Shown: positions 35,707 through 48,030 of the stretch, in pieces
Layout of the letters: every line of letters starts with the position of its first letter
Numbering within the stretch: position 1 is the first letter of the stretch
Assembly (NCBI GenBank): GCA_026120185.1
Contig: JANUWF010001477.1
Coordinates: 744,001-808,000 of the forward strand
DNA length: 64,000 nucleotides
From: Voacanga thouarsii
Lineage: Eukaryota; Streptophyta; Magnoliopsida; Gentianales; Apocynaceae
Reading direction: 5' to 3'
The notes under the pieces: model-generated
What the model was told of the DNA's origin: nothing
The model's database searches: none
The model's input: only the letters and a program-made list of their open reading frames with translations
Made by a program: the position numbers and the translations under genes

Positions 35707-36435
35707 TTGATTTCAGTTGCAAAACTAATAAATCAAGGATATTCTATATCTTTCCATTCTGGTATTTCTATCAATAGAGATGGAGAAATTTTATGTACTA
35801 GGCACATGTATGTGAATCTATTTTTCTTAAATCCTATTAACAATCAATTGAATAACGCTCAATCTGAACCTTTAACAAGGAAGAGAAAGACCAATGTCAA
35901 CGACTCTTATCTTTGGCATCTAAGGTTGGGTCATATCAACTCAACCAGGATTCAGAGGTTGATCCATGATGGGCCCTTGGGCTCATTGAGATTGGAAAAT
36001 TGGCCTCAGTATGAGTCCTGCCTAATGGGAAAGATGACCAAAAGGTCATTTGCCTCTAAGGTGGATAGAGCCAAGAAGGTATTGAGTCTTGTTCACTCTG
36101 ATGTGTGTGGTCCCTTGTCTACACAAACTAGAGGGGGTTTTGAGTACTTCATCACTTTCAAGGATAATTGTACAAGGTTTGGTTTTATTTACTTGATGAG
36201 ACGCAAGTCTGACTCTTTTGGCAAATTCAAAGAGTTTAAGGCTGAAGTGGAGCGTTGAACAAGTAAATTGATCAAGACCTTACGATCAAATCGTGGTGGA
36301 GAGTACCTCCTTGGTGAATTCAAGGACTACATGGTATATCATGGGATAATATCCCAGCTTTCTGGGCTAAGGACACTCTAGCAAAACGGAGTAAATGAGA
36401 GAAGGAACAAGGCATTGATGGAAATGATCTGAAAC
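35707..36435 (+). pseudogene. P pre-integrase and integrase core
   Basis: 35707-36258 is open for 183 codons: LWHLRLGHINSTRIQRLIHD and YESCLMGKMTKRSF (HHCC region), then LSLVHSDVCGPLSTQTRGGF and FKDNCTRFGFIYLMRRKSDS. A stop replaces the codon after VER at 36256. The core resumes with LIKTLRSNRGGEYLLGEF. The second motif reads FKDN rather than FTDD-type sequence; the GGEY Glu is kept. Confidence 0.85.
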
Positions 36436-37100
36436 ATGATGTCCCATGCTACTCTTCCAGTATCCTTTTGGGGATATGCCCTGGAAACAGCAGTATATAT
36501 TCTGAACTTGGTGCCTTCTAAGTCAGTACCTAGGACTCCCTGTGAGATGTGGACTGGGCGTAAGCTAAGTTTGAATTATCTCAGGATATGGGGTTGTCCA
36601 ACTTATGTACTGGTTAAAAGAGATAAGTTGGAACCAAGATCAGAATTATGCTATTTTGTTGGGTATCTAAAAGGGACAAAGGGTGGTTACTTTTATCATC
36701 CTAAGGAGCAGAAAGTATTGGTTAGTACCAATGCTAGATACCTAGAGGATGATCAGAGTATCTCCACTAAAGGTTCAACTAGGTTGGAACTTCAGGAGAA
36801 GTTTCAGAATCAACTTCTTCTGATCCGATAGTGGAACAAGAAGAGGTACAGCCTCAAGAGCCTATACAAATAGAGCCTTGTTATAGTGGGAGAGTGTCTA
36901 AGGTTCCAGAGAGGTGGATTGGAGAAGCTTTCGAGCTGGTTTCTAACCATCAGGAATAAGATCCCACTAGATACGAGGAGGCTATTGTTGATACCGATGC
37001 AAATCTATGGCATGAAGCAATGAAGCCGAGATTGAGTCCATGTACCTCAATTAGGTTTAGGATCTTATAGCTTCACCTAAAGGGATAAAACCCATAGGGT
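36436..37100 (+). pseudogene. P integrase C-terminal region and linker
   Basis: 36436-36831 is open for 131 codons: [40 protein letters not shown] and [20 protein letters not shown] are the standard copia GKGY-region blocks. The linker to reverse transcriptase (36832-37100) is frameshifted, with RWIGEAFELVSNHQE-like residues in another frame. Confidence 0.85.
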
Positions 37101-37860
37101 GTAAATGGGTATACAAGAGAAAGAGGGGATTAGATGGGAAGGTGGAAACCTTCAAAGCTAGGCTTGTGGTGAAAGGGTATACTCAGAAAGAGGGTATCGA
37201 TTATGAGGAAACCTTTTCTCCGGTAGCCACACTTAAGTCCATCCGTATCCTCCTTGCCATTGCATGGTATTATGACTACGAGATATGGCAAATGGATGTC
37301 AAGACGGCATTTTTAAATGGCCATCTTAGTGAAGACATCTATATGTCCCAACCGGAAGGTTTTGCTGCTAAAGGCCAAAAGGATATAGTTTGCAAGCTTA
37401 AGAAGTCCATTTATGGACTTAAGCAGGCATCAAGGGTATGGAATATTCGTTTTGATGAGACTGTAAAGTCTTATAATTTTGTTCAAAACGAGGATGAATC
37501 ATGCGTGTACAAGAAACTTGATGGCATTAATGTGGTTTTTCTTGTCTTGTATGTGGATGATATTCTACTCATTGGAAATGATGTAGGGTCATTATTATCT
37601 ACAAAGTTTTAGCTGTCTAGTCAATTCAGTACGAAGGACTTGGGAGAAGCTAGCTACATTCTTGGGATTAGACTTCTTAGAAATAGGAAGCAGAGAATGT
37701 TAGGATTATCCCAAGTGGTATACATTGACAAGATGCTGGCCAGGTATAACATAGACTCATGCAAGGGAGCTCTAATTCCTTGCAGACATGGGTTGTCATT
37801 TTCTTCAAGGGACTGTCTTAAGTCTCAAGAAGAAAAAGACAGAATGAGTAGGATTCCCTA
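37101..37860 (+). pseudogene. P reverse transcriptase
   Basis: 37142-37612 is open for 156 codons and contains [40 protein letters not shown] and the catalytic VLYVDDILLIGNDVGS. This is the best-kept reverse transcriptase in the window. A single stop after STKF at 37610 separates it from DLGEASYILGIRLLRNRKQR (37640 on). Both YVDD aspartates and the upstream DVKTAF aspartate are present. Confidence 0.9.
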
Positions 37861-38531
37861 CGCTTTGGCTGTGGGAAGTCTCATGTGTACTATGCTGTGT
37901 ACTAAGCCAGATATCTGCTTTGGCATAGGCTTGGTTAGCAGATATCAATCGAACCCTGGGGAGGTTCATTGGCAAGCTGTAAAATATATCCTCAAGTACC
38001 TCAAGAGAACGAGAGATTATATGCTAGTTTACAGGGCTGATGACTTAGTTCCTACGGGATACACAGACTCAGACTTCCAAGCGGATAAGGGTAAGAGAAA
38101 ATCCACTAGTGGATATATCTTCACCTTGTCTGGAGGAGCTATTTCGTGGAGGAGTATAAAGCAATCTTGCATTGCTGACTCAATCTTGGAAGCTAGTATG
38201 TGGCAACTTCGGAGGCATCTAAGGAAGCAGTTTGGCTCTGGAAGTTCCTTTCAGAACTTGAAGTCGTGCCACACATGGACAGCACGATTGTGATGTATTG
38301 TGACAACACTGGAACAGTATCATAATCTAAGGAAACCAGGAACCACAAGAATGGGAAGTACATCAAGAGGAAGTACCACCTGATCCGGGATTTCATCCAG
38401 AGACGGGAAGTTGTGGTGGAACAGATTGCCACTGAGAACAATCAAGCTGATCCATTCACCAAGCCTTTGGCTGAGAGAGTCTCCAAGAGACACTTAGACG
38501 CCATAGGGGTGGGCTCCTACAGACTTGCTTA
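37861..38531 (+). pseudogene. P RNase H
   Basis: Begins within the 37640-38293 frame: YALAVGSLMCTMLCTKPDIC, then GYTDSDFQADKGKRKSTSGY with the first catalytic Asp. After SCIADSILEAS near 38190 a frameshift moves the rest (VATSEASKEAVWL, then ENNQADPFTKPLAERVSKRH at 38430-38490) into another frame. The usual EAEY motif sits on the frameshift. Confidence 0.85.
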
Positions 38532-38541
38532 GTCTTAGAGT

Positions 38542-38554
38542 GCAAGTAGGAGAT
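38542..38554 (+). promoter_or_regulatory. polypurine tract of P
   Basis: gcaagtaggagat ends exactly at the 3' LTR start. The same motif occurs in reverse at A and E (atctcccacttgc). Confidence 0.75.
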
Positions 38555-40356
38555 TATAGGGAGATATGCCCTCTTAGACTAGGTTTTCTGATGTAAATAT
38601 CGAATGTTTTAATTAAAGAATTTATTTCTAGAAATTGTTTGTGAATTTATATTTTTATTTGTGCACAATTACATTTGAAAAAGACCTATTGTGTTTAAGT
38701 AAGTGGTCCATGTGAATGGAAGTCTTTCACAGTAAGGTATGGATCACGGGTTACTTAACACATAAACATTCGTTCTGAACCGATTGATGAGAATAGGAAT
38801 CTCATCATATCTAGGTTATTATGTTGTGAATTCTAAATGGGGAATGGCTTACCTTTAGCCAGTGAGTAGTCCACTCACTTCATGACATAACCGTATTTCA
38901 AATACGTAGAACATGACCTGTTGTAGTGGTTTCTTAAACTACTATATGGTAGAAACCTAGACTACTACCGCTACAGCGTGGACTAGTACTCTACGACTTG
39001 AGTATGAGTTGGTGGTCTGACGAAGTTGGAAGCATATACTTTGTTATGCTATAATTGAGGTTCTATCGTAGGCTAATATACTTGCATAGTGGGCATATGT
39101 GACTAGTTAGTTAAGACAGACTTGTACAAGATAGTTTCTATACTATATCGCCCCTTGTGGTTGTTTGAATGATCTAAATATCCAGGGCCTTGGGAAACAT
39201 GACTTGGATGTTTGCTTTAGGGTAGCTCCCTTGGAAAGCAGAAACAATTCAGGAAGTCGTGGATCATTAGACTAGAGGCCTAAGGATGGTAGATGTCATT
39301 TAGAGAAGTGTTAGTACACTTCTTTCTCTCTAAATGTACGGTGATGTATAGAGGGGTATTTTAGTCATTACACCTGTAGGTCGGAGACTTTGCTAACGCA
39401 GCATTGTCCTTATGGTCAATATTTCCTTATGGTGATATTAGAAAATATTTAAAATGCAAAATACAGCTATTTATATGGCAATGGCATTTTGGTCATTTTA
39501 GTAGCCAAGATGGTGTGTCTTTTGGTCCCCAGTATAGTCCGTAAGTCCTAAGTAAATACAGGCTGAGGAATTGATCTTAAATTAAATGAAATTTATTTTA
39601 TTTAAGTAGTCTGATTTAATTGTTAGGCTAGAATAAAATAAAGGTTCATAGAGAGAGAGAATTAATTAAATTAGTTTGGTAGGTTAATTAATTATTCAGG
39701 GCTTTGCCCAGTTTGAATAATTAAAGATTAACTTAGGACTAAACTAATATAGGCCTGTTAATTGGACTAGTTTATTTGGGCTAAAAAATTAATTATTAAT
39801 TGGGTCATTTATTTGGTTCTAATTAGAATAATTAATTAAGCCCAAAAAGTTAAACTAAGAGTCCAATGGCCCAGTCTAGTTTAACCTATGGTTTTTATTT
39901 AGGTTAAACAGGAGGATTGGATATAACGTTGTTGTTTTAGACGGCCTCCTCTCTAGTGGAAAATTGCCAGACGTCTCTCTCTTTCTCTCTCCAAGAAAGT
40001 TCCCTAGCCTTGTAAGTTGTTCACCAAATGGAATTAGGCAAGTCGTATACTGGAAAACCGAGAGTTTGGTGTTCACCTACATGTAAAGAGGGAGTAGGAA
40101 ACTTGCAGGAATCACACCAAAGGTTTCTACTAGCACACCTACCTCGGTTGCGCACATTCCAATCCAGCTAATTCTTAGAATGGGGAAAAGAGGTGTTTCT
40201 TTAAACCTCAGAATTCATGTGGAGCACGACCGGTGCCGACTAGGGTTGCCAGAGCCAGCACCAGCTCTGTTCCGTTCCCCTATTCTTGAGTTTTTCCAGT
40301 TTTGTTTTGTTTTCGCTTCCGCTGCGTGCCCTGTATTCTTTGTTTCTATGCCTTTA
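38555..40356 (+). mobile_element. P 3' LTR
   Basis: 1802 bp, same length as the 5' copy. The terminal TG has mutated to TA (tatagggagatatgccc). Ends CTATGCCTTTA, then TSD ACTCT. Confidence 0.9.
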
Positions 40357-40361
40357 ACTCT

Positions 40362-41769
40362 TAAACCTATTATCAATAATATAAATAGTTTCGCTCTTAG
40401 AAAAGCTAACAAAGCTTCATAGGAAGATTAATAGCATCATAAGTTAAGTGTATAACTATCACGAATTAAAACTTTCTAAAATAGGTAATAGTCTAGAAAA
40501 AGTTCCATCGATAGTATGGCCACTAATTTACACCACCTATGGGAAATCTAATGCTAAAACCTCCAACGTAGGTTGGTCGTTCCTAGGAAATACCTTAGGC
40601 TTTTAATTTTACTCTTTCCATTAGGTCTCGATACTTGTGAAAATCCATCCTATAGGGGGTCATCCTTAGAATGACATGAGAAAATCTACTATCTTTAATG
40701 AGAGTTGTGACAGAAGCCATGAGGTCTTTGGAACCCCTCTCACACTTAATCTTTTATTGAAAATAGAGTTTTAAGCCCAAAACGTTTTCTACAATCTTAT
40801 AGTTTCATTAAATTTGGTAAAAATCTAAAATTCAATATCATTCTCTATGTCAAGGATTAAATCCTTTAAGAGAATAAACTATGAATTTATTTTACTATTC
40901 TAAGTTAATAACCAAGTAAAATTTTATTAAATAACCTAAAGTTCAACATTATTCTCTATGTCATGGATTTTACCTTTTAAGAGAATAAACCATGAACTCT
41001 TTTCTTTTTAAAGTTTCTTAGATTAAAACATTATATGAAAGATTGTCCTATCTAGTAAGACTTTGGTCTCACAGGAACTCGTGCATTTGATCACAAAAAC
41101 AAAATAAGCATGATACTAAAAGTAAACTTTTCCATGCTCAAACTATTGATTTATTCCTAAGTGACCAAACAATGGAATACATATCATGAATTAAAAATTA
41201 ATGATCTTGTTTAATCGTAAGGTGGTTCCATCTTTTATTATTCATTTTCATGAAAATTATTCATTCCTAGATAAATAAAACTATTGTAGAAAATTAACCT
41301 CATACAATGGTTTCAAAACATGATTACATCAAGGAAAACTGGGGAACAAAACTTCAGCAGTGCTCTCCATTCTTGTCCAAAATTGCACGCAACCGCCTCT
41401 AGGCAGAGTAGACTTGGCGCCAAGTCCAATCTATTTTTCCAAAAATTCCAACTGGGCAGAGTGGACCTGGTGCCTGGTCCATTCAACCCACTTGGCACCA
41501 GGTCAGCTCTGGAGTTCGCCGATTTCTAGAAAAATCCAACTTTTTAGCCACTTTTCGTCCCTCAAAAATTTCATCAATCATATTCTTCAATCTCCAAAAT
41601 TTATAGGTTAAAAGAATATAAAGAAACATAAAACCAGGCATAAAAAATATGTCTTTACAAGCGCCTATGTCTCTAACCATGAGGCGTACATTGAATCTAC
41701 TTAAAACTAGAAAAATAATGGGAAAATCATTAGAATACATGATCCTATGCCTCAAACGCGAGGCCTACA
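40362..41769 (-). other. E leader, remainder, primer site deleted
   Basis: Matches A's leader at 24846-26260 (taacctcatacaatggtttc at 41294 and 25780). GC-rich palindromes lie at 41395-41515, including the perfect acttggcgccaagt (41412-41425). About 130 bp between the leader and the LTR, including the primer site seen in A at 26414-26425, is missing: gaggcctacatg runs straight into the LTR text aaaaacaca. Confidence 0.75.
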
Positions 41770-43546
41770 TGAAAAACACAGTGAAAAAATTTCAGTTTTT
41801 TTTAGCCACAGCTAGGAGAGAGTACTTACTTTTTCTTATTGGTCGTAGATTAACCAATGTGGAGACGGGTTGCACTGGAACTTCTTGCATTGGAAGGGGA
41901 GAAGGAAGTGCATGTTGTTTAACGGGGATGCCCACCAATTTTCTACTCCTACACATCAACTGTTTTCTCTTCATCTTCCGAAGTATGGCTCTACCTTATT
42001 CTTGGGTTAGTTTGGTAAAAGCTCCTTCTTTAGATAATCAAAAATACTTTCCAAGAGAGAAAGAAGAGAAGAACAAAAAAACCAAAGAAAGAGAGAGCCA
42101 AGGAGAGACGGCACACTAGAGAGGAGAACTTGAAAACCATGTTCCTTTTTTTTTTTTTCCCTCCTTCTTCCCTTCTTATTTTCTGCCAACCTTAAGGCTA
42201 AGCCCTAATGGTCGAAATCATCAAGCCCTAATGGGTTGGTGTTGTGCTCAAAAGCCAATCCAAGACTGGCACAATCCTCTTAATTAATTAATTATTTTTT
42301 CTGAGCCTCATTAAATACCCAAGAGTAATTAATTAATTCTAACTGGACTATTAATATATGTCAACTTATATATGCCTAATTAATTAATTAATTTATTCTA
42401 GCCCAATTCTCTTAATTAATTAATTTTCTTTTATGGGCCTTATCTAAACACAAGACTAATTAATTAATTCTAATTAGACTTTTAGAATAAATTTTATTTC
42501 TCTTCCAAATAATTATTCATTAAGCTCAAATTGTGTCTAAACAACACCAAGGTAACTTAACCTACTTCGGAGACCAAGAGAGATATTATTCATAACTACT
42601 AAAATGACCAAAATGTCCTTACTATTAAACTGTCTCATTTTATTATTTTAAATATTTCCATTTATCATCATATGGAAAATTGACCCCAAGAATAATATTG
42701 CTAAAGTAATGTCTCCAACCTACAAGTGAAATGACTGAAATACCCCTCTATGTAACACCCATTAATGAGACAGGATAAATTTACTAATACCCATCTCAAA
42801 GACATCTACCATCCTTAGATCTCTTGCCCGATAATCCATGACTCACTTGAATGTACTTGCTTATCATTGGAAGCTACCTAAAAGTACACATTCTTGAGTC
42901 ACGTTCCCAGGGCCCTAGATCATTTGATTATCCTGGACAATCACAATGGGGTGAATTAACCTCACTAAGTGAAGCATAGAATCTCTGTTGCATGAGTTCG
43001 TCTTAACTAACTAGAGTAATACGCCCAACATACAAGGATATTGATCTCACAAAAGAAATCTCACCAAACATACATCAAAATACAAAACCTTAGCTTTGCC
43101 AGACCACCAACTCATACTTAAGTATGAAGGTTTCCATCCACGCTGTAGCAGTAATAGTCTAGTCTTTATAATTATAGTACTTTAAGAGAGACCAATACTA
43201 CAGGTACAGTTCTACGTATTCAAAATATGCTTATGCCTATGATGTAAGTGAACTAAACACAGATTCAAGGTAAACCATTCCTTATTAGAAATTATTGCAT
43301 AATAGTCTTATCTTGATGAAATGCCCAGTTCTATCAAACGACTAAGAACTCAATTTTACTTGTTTGACAAGTACCCATGGTCTATACCTTACTGTGAAGA
43401 ACGACCCAACACATAGACCATTACTTATTATACTCGGACCTTTAAATGTGCAATAATATAAGAAATAAACTAAATTGAATGAATAAATATTTTATTACAA
43501 TATGTTTACACAGAATACATAGTCTTTGAGGGCATACTTTCCAATA
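41770..43546 (-). mobile_element. E right (5') LTR
   Basis: Same sequence family as 11133-12763 and 12764-14622, ending CTTTCCAATA at 43546 before TSD CTATG. The left edge is blurred by the deletion that removed the primer site and the first LTR bases. Contains aattaattaatta runs. No gene. Confidence 0.85.
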
Positions 43547-43551
43547 CTATG

Positions 43552-44125
43552 TCCCCAAGGAGAGTCGGAGAACAAACGTAGGACATTTGGATAGATGAGA
43601 GTAATCATTTTATGACAGTATCGTAATGATACTGAAGTGATTATTATATGATGGTATCTTATTAATATTGAAGTGATTATTAAATGGTGGTATATTAATG
43701 ATACTGAAATGATCATCGTATAGCAGTATTGTGTTAATACTGAATTGGTTATATAATATTCATTGATATTTTATTTGAGGTTATGGTTTAAGATTTAATA
43801 AAAAATAATGATAGTGTTCCAGGATAGTGTTATGGATAATTTATCTGACAAAATTATTTTGGGAATATAAATGAACAATACTTTATCAGATTTTCTCTAT
43901 AAAAAATATTTATTCAAAAATGCATAAAGGCATTGGAATTTATTCATATTCATTCAAAATTATTCTACTCATGCATTATGCAATGTATTATAACTTATAC
44001 AAATCACACTATAGGACTTACTGAGATTGTTATAATCTCACAATTTTTTTTCTAACCATGCTTTCAAGGTAATGTAAGCTTATTGAAACAATGGAGTTAT
44101 TGTTATTTTTTGTAATAGTGATAGT
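43552..44125 (+). mobile_element. gypsy G1 3' LTR, second part
   Basis: Resumes the G1 LTR after E: gatgagagtaatcattttat, the repeated TGATACTGAAGTGAT words, and ctaaccatgctttcaaggta match 2480-3010 of the 5' LTR. It stops at 44125, where an Athila-type LTR begins, and does not resume inside the window. Confidence 0.8.
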
Positions 44126-45468
44126 TGATGACTGCTTAAAACATACATAATTTCATGTTATTTGTATTATAATTATTTAGAATTACTGAATAGATGACTA
44201 ATCATTTCCCATATTTTTACCTTATTTTGTGTAAATTGCCTAAGAGGAAGATTTGTTGGAGTAACAAGGTGAAAAGTAGCCAAACGGAGCTTCAGAGGAT
44301 ATTGTTGGCGCCTGTTAGTATATCATAATAGTCACCAGTTAAATTTAGATATCAAAAGACCCAAACTATTAAGAGTAACCAGCACCGGTTTGGGTCATTT
44401 AACAGGTGCCAGTTAATAGCTAGATTTTTAAGAAAAGTAAGTAATCGGTGCCGAACAGCACATCCTAACAGGTGTCAATTCGGTTCGTGAAATGCCCCTG
44501 TTCTATTATTTTTGAAGATTTTGAGGCGCAAGCTATAAATTCCCCTCTTAGCATTCACTAAGGTATAATTTTTCTAGAGGTGAAGCCTTCACAAACCCTC
44601 AAGAACACCAAGAAACTTCCTAAGGGAAGATTAAGGCATCAATTCAAGGGAAAAGGATTATCTTCAAGAAGGAATACAAGAGGAAGAAAATACTTCACTT
44701 GTCTAAGAGTTTTCTCTTCTCTCTCCTTGTAATTTTATTTTGATTTTGTTAGGTTTTATGGATTGATATTTTATTCAAAGGGATAAACCCTTATTTTGTT
44801 GCATATTGAACTCCTCTTTGGTATATTGAAATCTTATTCTACGCATTCAATAACTAGTTTTGTATGGATTGATTAATTAGGTTTTGGTCGGAATTTGGGA
44901 GCTTGATTGATTAATTTACTCTATGGATTTTCCTTTAATTAACTCCTGAAAGGGGCTGGAGGAAGGAAACTTAGTTATAGAAGTGTTGTGATATTGCCAA
45001 GAGATAGACGCCATTTTCTCCAAATTACAATGTGTTGTTGATTTTAATATTCCTTTATTTTTTATTAGTAAGGAAGAGATATCCATTAGTTGGGCTAAAA
45101 TAGAAGGCTTATAACTTGAGAGAAAGTGAGTATTATTTGAGGCCAATCTTTTGTTGCTAGATTTGGATTGTTAATTAACTAAATTGGGTATTTGATATTT
45201 GGCTTGATTTTGGGAGATTTCTCTTAATTATATGTTTTATATTAATTTCTTATTCTTTGGGTGGTTTTGTTAACTTGGGTGACATTTTTTATGTGTGAGT
45301 TGGTGTATATTTTAGGCAAATTATCACACTTGTTTATACTTTTGATTTGTTGGTTAAACAATGAAATGAGATCATAGTAAAAGTACTTGCCACTTACCTT
45401 GGGATTCTTCAATACATACCATTAGAACGCTATGCTATCCGATAGGTATACTTACCTATATGTGTGTG
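44126..45468 (+). mobile_element. Athila/Tat-type gypsy LTR, first part
   Basis: Starts TGATGACTGC directly after ATAGT, where the G1 LTR text breaks off. A promoter-like ctataaattcccc lies at about 44535. The LTR ends near the tRNA-Asp-type primer site at 47640 once the solo LTR at 45469-47529 is removed, giving about 1.44 kb. GC-richer ggcgcctg and accggtttgg words occur at 44305-44480. No gene. Confidence 0.7.
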
Positions 45469-47529
45469 TGAAGGATTTGAAAACAAACAGAGAGCATGCA
45501 CAGTGGAAAAAAAATGGACAGAAAAAAAAAACATAACAGAGCATGGCAGCAGCATGAAAAGCTTAAAACAATACCTCTTGGAGCCTTAAACCTTGAAGAT
45601 TGTAGGAGAGTTGATTGAAGCACAAAAGTAGCTTCCTTTCTTCCCCGTGGATTGAAGCTTTGGTTGCCAACTTCTTCACCTCCGATGAATGAATGCCAGG
45701 CTTTTCAATTCTCAGAATATTCCTCAGTCTAATCTTAGTTGGTGAGCACTGAATTTAGGTTGAGATGAAAAGAGGATCAGATTCATATATTTCCTCCTTT
45801 GGTTTCCTTGGCTTGGCTTCTTATATAAACAAGAACAAAACCAAAACCCAGTAAACTAAGAGCCACACACTCTGTCTCATTCTCGGTTGGCTTTTGATTT
45901 TCTCCTGATATGAACCAAAACCAAAAGCCAAAAAACCAAGAGACACACACGAGAGGGAGAGAATTTAATTTTTTTAAATTTTCTTTTCCACACAGAAAGC
46001 CTAGAGTCATGAAACCAAAAATAATTATTTTGATAAAAATAATATTCCTGGGATTTATATTTCAAACACCCGAATATTATTAATAAAATAAATTTTGGCT
46101 TCTCCTTAAACTCTTCTAAACTGTGTCCGAAAAAATCCTATGGTCCAGGTTATTGGACCAATAAAATATTTATTATTTTTCTTAGACCCGAAAAGTCCAA
46201 AATAATAAACATTAATTATTTTTCTTGGGATTAAATAAATAACCCAATAAATAATTAATGTGCCCAAATGAACCAAAAAATAATTAAACTTTAATTATTT
46301 ATTTCTTGGGATTAATAAAATAAATAATTAACTATTAATTATTTTCCTCTAGTTTAAGTCCTTGTTAATTTTCTAATTATTCAAACTGAACCTCAGCCCT
46401 GAATAATTAATTAACCAATTAAACCAGATAATAAATTTCTCTCAATTTATTTTTTCTGGTCTAATAAATTAGACTTCCTGAATAAAATATAACCCTCTCA
46501 ACTGAGCTCAATTTCTCAACCCAAAAATAATTAGGACTTACGGGCTATTTCAAGGACCAAAAAGACACATCGCCTTGGCTACTAAAATAACCAAAATGCC
46601 CCTACTATATAAATAGATGTATTTTGCATTTTAAATATTTCCTAATATCACCATAAGAAAATATTGACCCCAAGGACAATGCTGTAGTAGCAAAGTCTTC
46701 GACCTACAAGTGAAATGACTAAAATACCCCTCTACACATCGCCGTATATTTAGAGAGGAAGAAGTGTACTAACACCCCTCTAAATGACATCTACCATCCT
46801 TAGACTTCTAGTCCAATGATCCACGACTACCTAGAGTGTTTTCGCTTTCCAAGGGAGCTACCCTAAAGCAAACATTCAAGTCATGTTTCTCAGGACCCTG
46901 GATATTTAGATCATTCAAACAACCACAAGGGGCGATATAATGTAGAAACTATCTTATACAAGTCTGTCTTAACTAACTAGTTACACATACCCAATATGTA
47001 AGTATATTGGCCCTACGATAGAACCTCAACTATAGCATATCAAAGTATATGCTTCCAGCTTCGTCAAACCACCAACTCATACTCAAGTTGTAGAGTACTA
47101 GTCCACGCTGTAGAGGTAGTAGTCTAGGTTTCTACCATATAGTACTTTTAGAAACCACTACTACAGGTCCTGTTCTACGTATTCGAAATACGCTTATGTC
47201 ATGAAGTGAGTAGACTATTCACTGGCTAAAGGTAAACCAATCTCCATTTGGAATTCATAACATAACAACCTAAACATAATGAGATTCCTATTCTCATCAA
47301 TCGGTTAAGAACAAATGTTTATGTGTTTAAATAACCCATGATCCATACCTTACTGTGAAAGACCTCCATTCACATGGATCACTTATTTAAACACAATGGG
47401 TCTTTTTCAAACGAAATTGTGCACAAATAAAGAGTAAATTCACAAAAGATTTCTTAAAAAATAAATTCTTTTATTAAAATGTTCGATATTTACATCAGAA
47501 ACCCAGTATAGAGGGCATACATCCCAACA
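45469..47529 (-). mobile_element. copia family-2 solo LTR inside Athila LTR
   Basis: 2061 bp, flanked by perfect GTGTG repeats (45464-45468 and 47530-47534). On the minus strand it starts TGTTGGGATGTATGCCCTCT and carries the family-2 body (ccgtatatttagagaggaag, tctagtccaatgatccacga). It is longer than the P LTR (1802 bp) and differs in the 45470-46500 part, so it may be a subfamily. No internal region remains. Confidence 0.85.
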
Positions 47530-47534
47530 GTGTG

Positions 47535-47634
47535 TTGTATGTGTAATTTTAGTATTTTAATTCAAAACTTGATTATTTTGGGTGATTTTGACAATGCTTG
47601 CTAAAAGAAGCATATGCATACAAAACACACATCA
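47535..47634 (+). mobile_element. Athila/Tat-type LTR, second part
   Basis: Short end of the LTR interrupted at 45468, finishing in acacacatca just before the primer site. Confidence 0.6.
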
Positions 47635-47639
47635 ATTTT

Positions 47640-47657
47640 TGGTGTCATTGTCGAAAA
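47640..47657 (+). promoter_or_regulatory. primer binding site (tRNA-Asp type)
   Basis: TGGTGTCATTGTCGAAAA is a transition-rich variant of TGGCGCCGTTGCCGGGGA, the tRNA-Asp complement used by Athila and Tat gypsy elements. Every difference is C to T or G to A, as expected after methylation-driven decay. Confidence 0.7.
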
Positions 47658-48030
47658 TGAATGGTAATATTTTAAAATTTTTTAATTTTGTTGACTTGAC
47701 CTTATATATCTGTATATTGTACTTGTATATAGTACTAATTTATATGTAAGTAGTTGTATATGTTCTATTGAGAATATTATTGATTTGGCTAATTGTACTT
47801 GAGAATTTTCTTTGATTTTTGTGTAAATATTATTCTTTTGTAGCTTTAGGAGTTTTTTTAATACCTTATTCATTTATTTATTGAAAATTGGTCTGCGAGG
47901 TTCTTTTTTATTGAGACATATTTTTGTTATGTTTATTACTCTTGATGTTAGTTTTTTTTTTAATTTAAAGTAATTGATGTTTTATTTGTTATTTGAAGGA
48001 AATCTTGCTTGTATATGAGTAGAAGAGTGC

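Larger units (their letters stand above)
31180..40356 (+). mobile_element. Ty1/copia element P (family 2), structurally complete
   Basis: 9177 bp with 1802-bp LTRs at 31180-32981 and 38555-40356, perfect TSD ACTCT (31175-31179 and 40357-40361), primer site at 32984, and gag-pol between. It is inserted in E's leader in the opposite orientation: E sequence resumes at 40362 (ttaaacctattatcaataat), matching A at 24846. Coding capacity is broken by several stops. By hand count about 18 mismatches fall in about 200 aligned LTR bases, so the insertion is not recent. Confidence 0.9.
11133..43546 (-). mobile_element. Ty1/copia element E (family 1, Angela-like), nested
   Basis: Minus-strand copia element bounded by a 5-bp TSD with one mismatch: CTAAG at 11128-11132 and CTATG at 43547-43551. 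Rejoining the flanks restores the order seen in the G1 5' LTR near 2430. Left LTR: 11133-12763 plus 26996-27166 (about 1.8 kb once element A is removed). Internal: 27167-31174 plus 40362-41769. Right LTR: about 41770-43546. Long LTRs and a TGTTGGAAAGTATGC-type start recall the BARE/Angela group; that placement is inference. All coding parts are broken. Confidence 0.85.

Noticed and set aside
40180..40422. 80-codon open frame crossing 40356
   Set aside because: It spans the P LTR end and the TSD into E, so it joins unrelated sequences.
41649..42119. 156-codon plus-strand open frame
   Set aside because: It runs from E's leader into its LTR, and the LTR part is repeated in sibling LTRs at 11133 and 12764 without a conserved frame.
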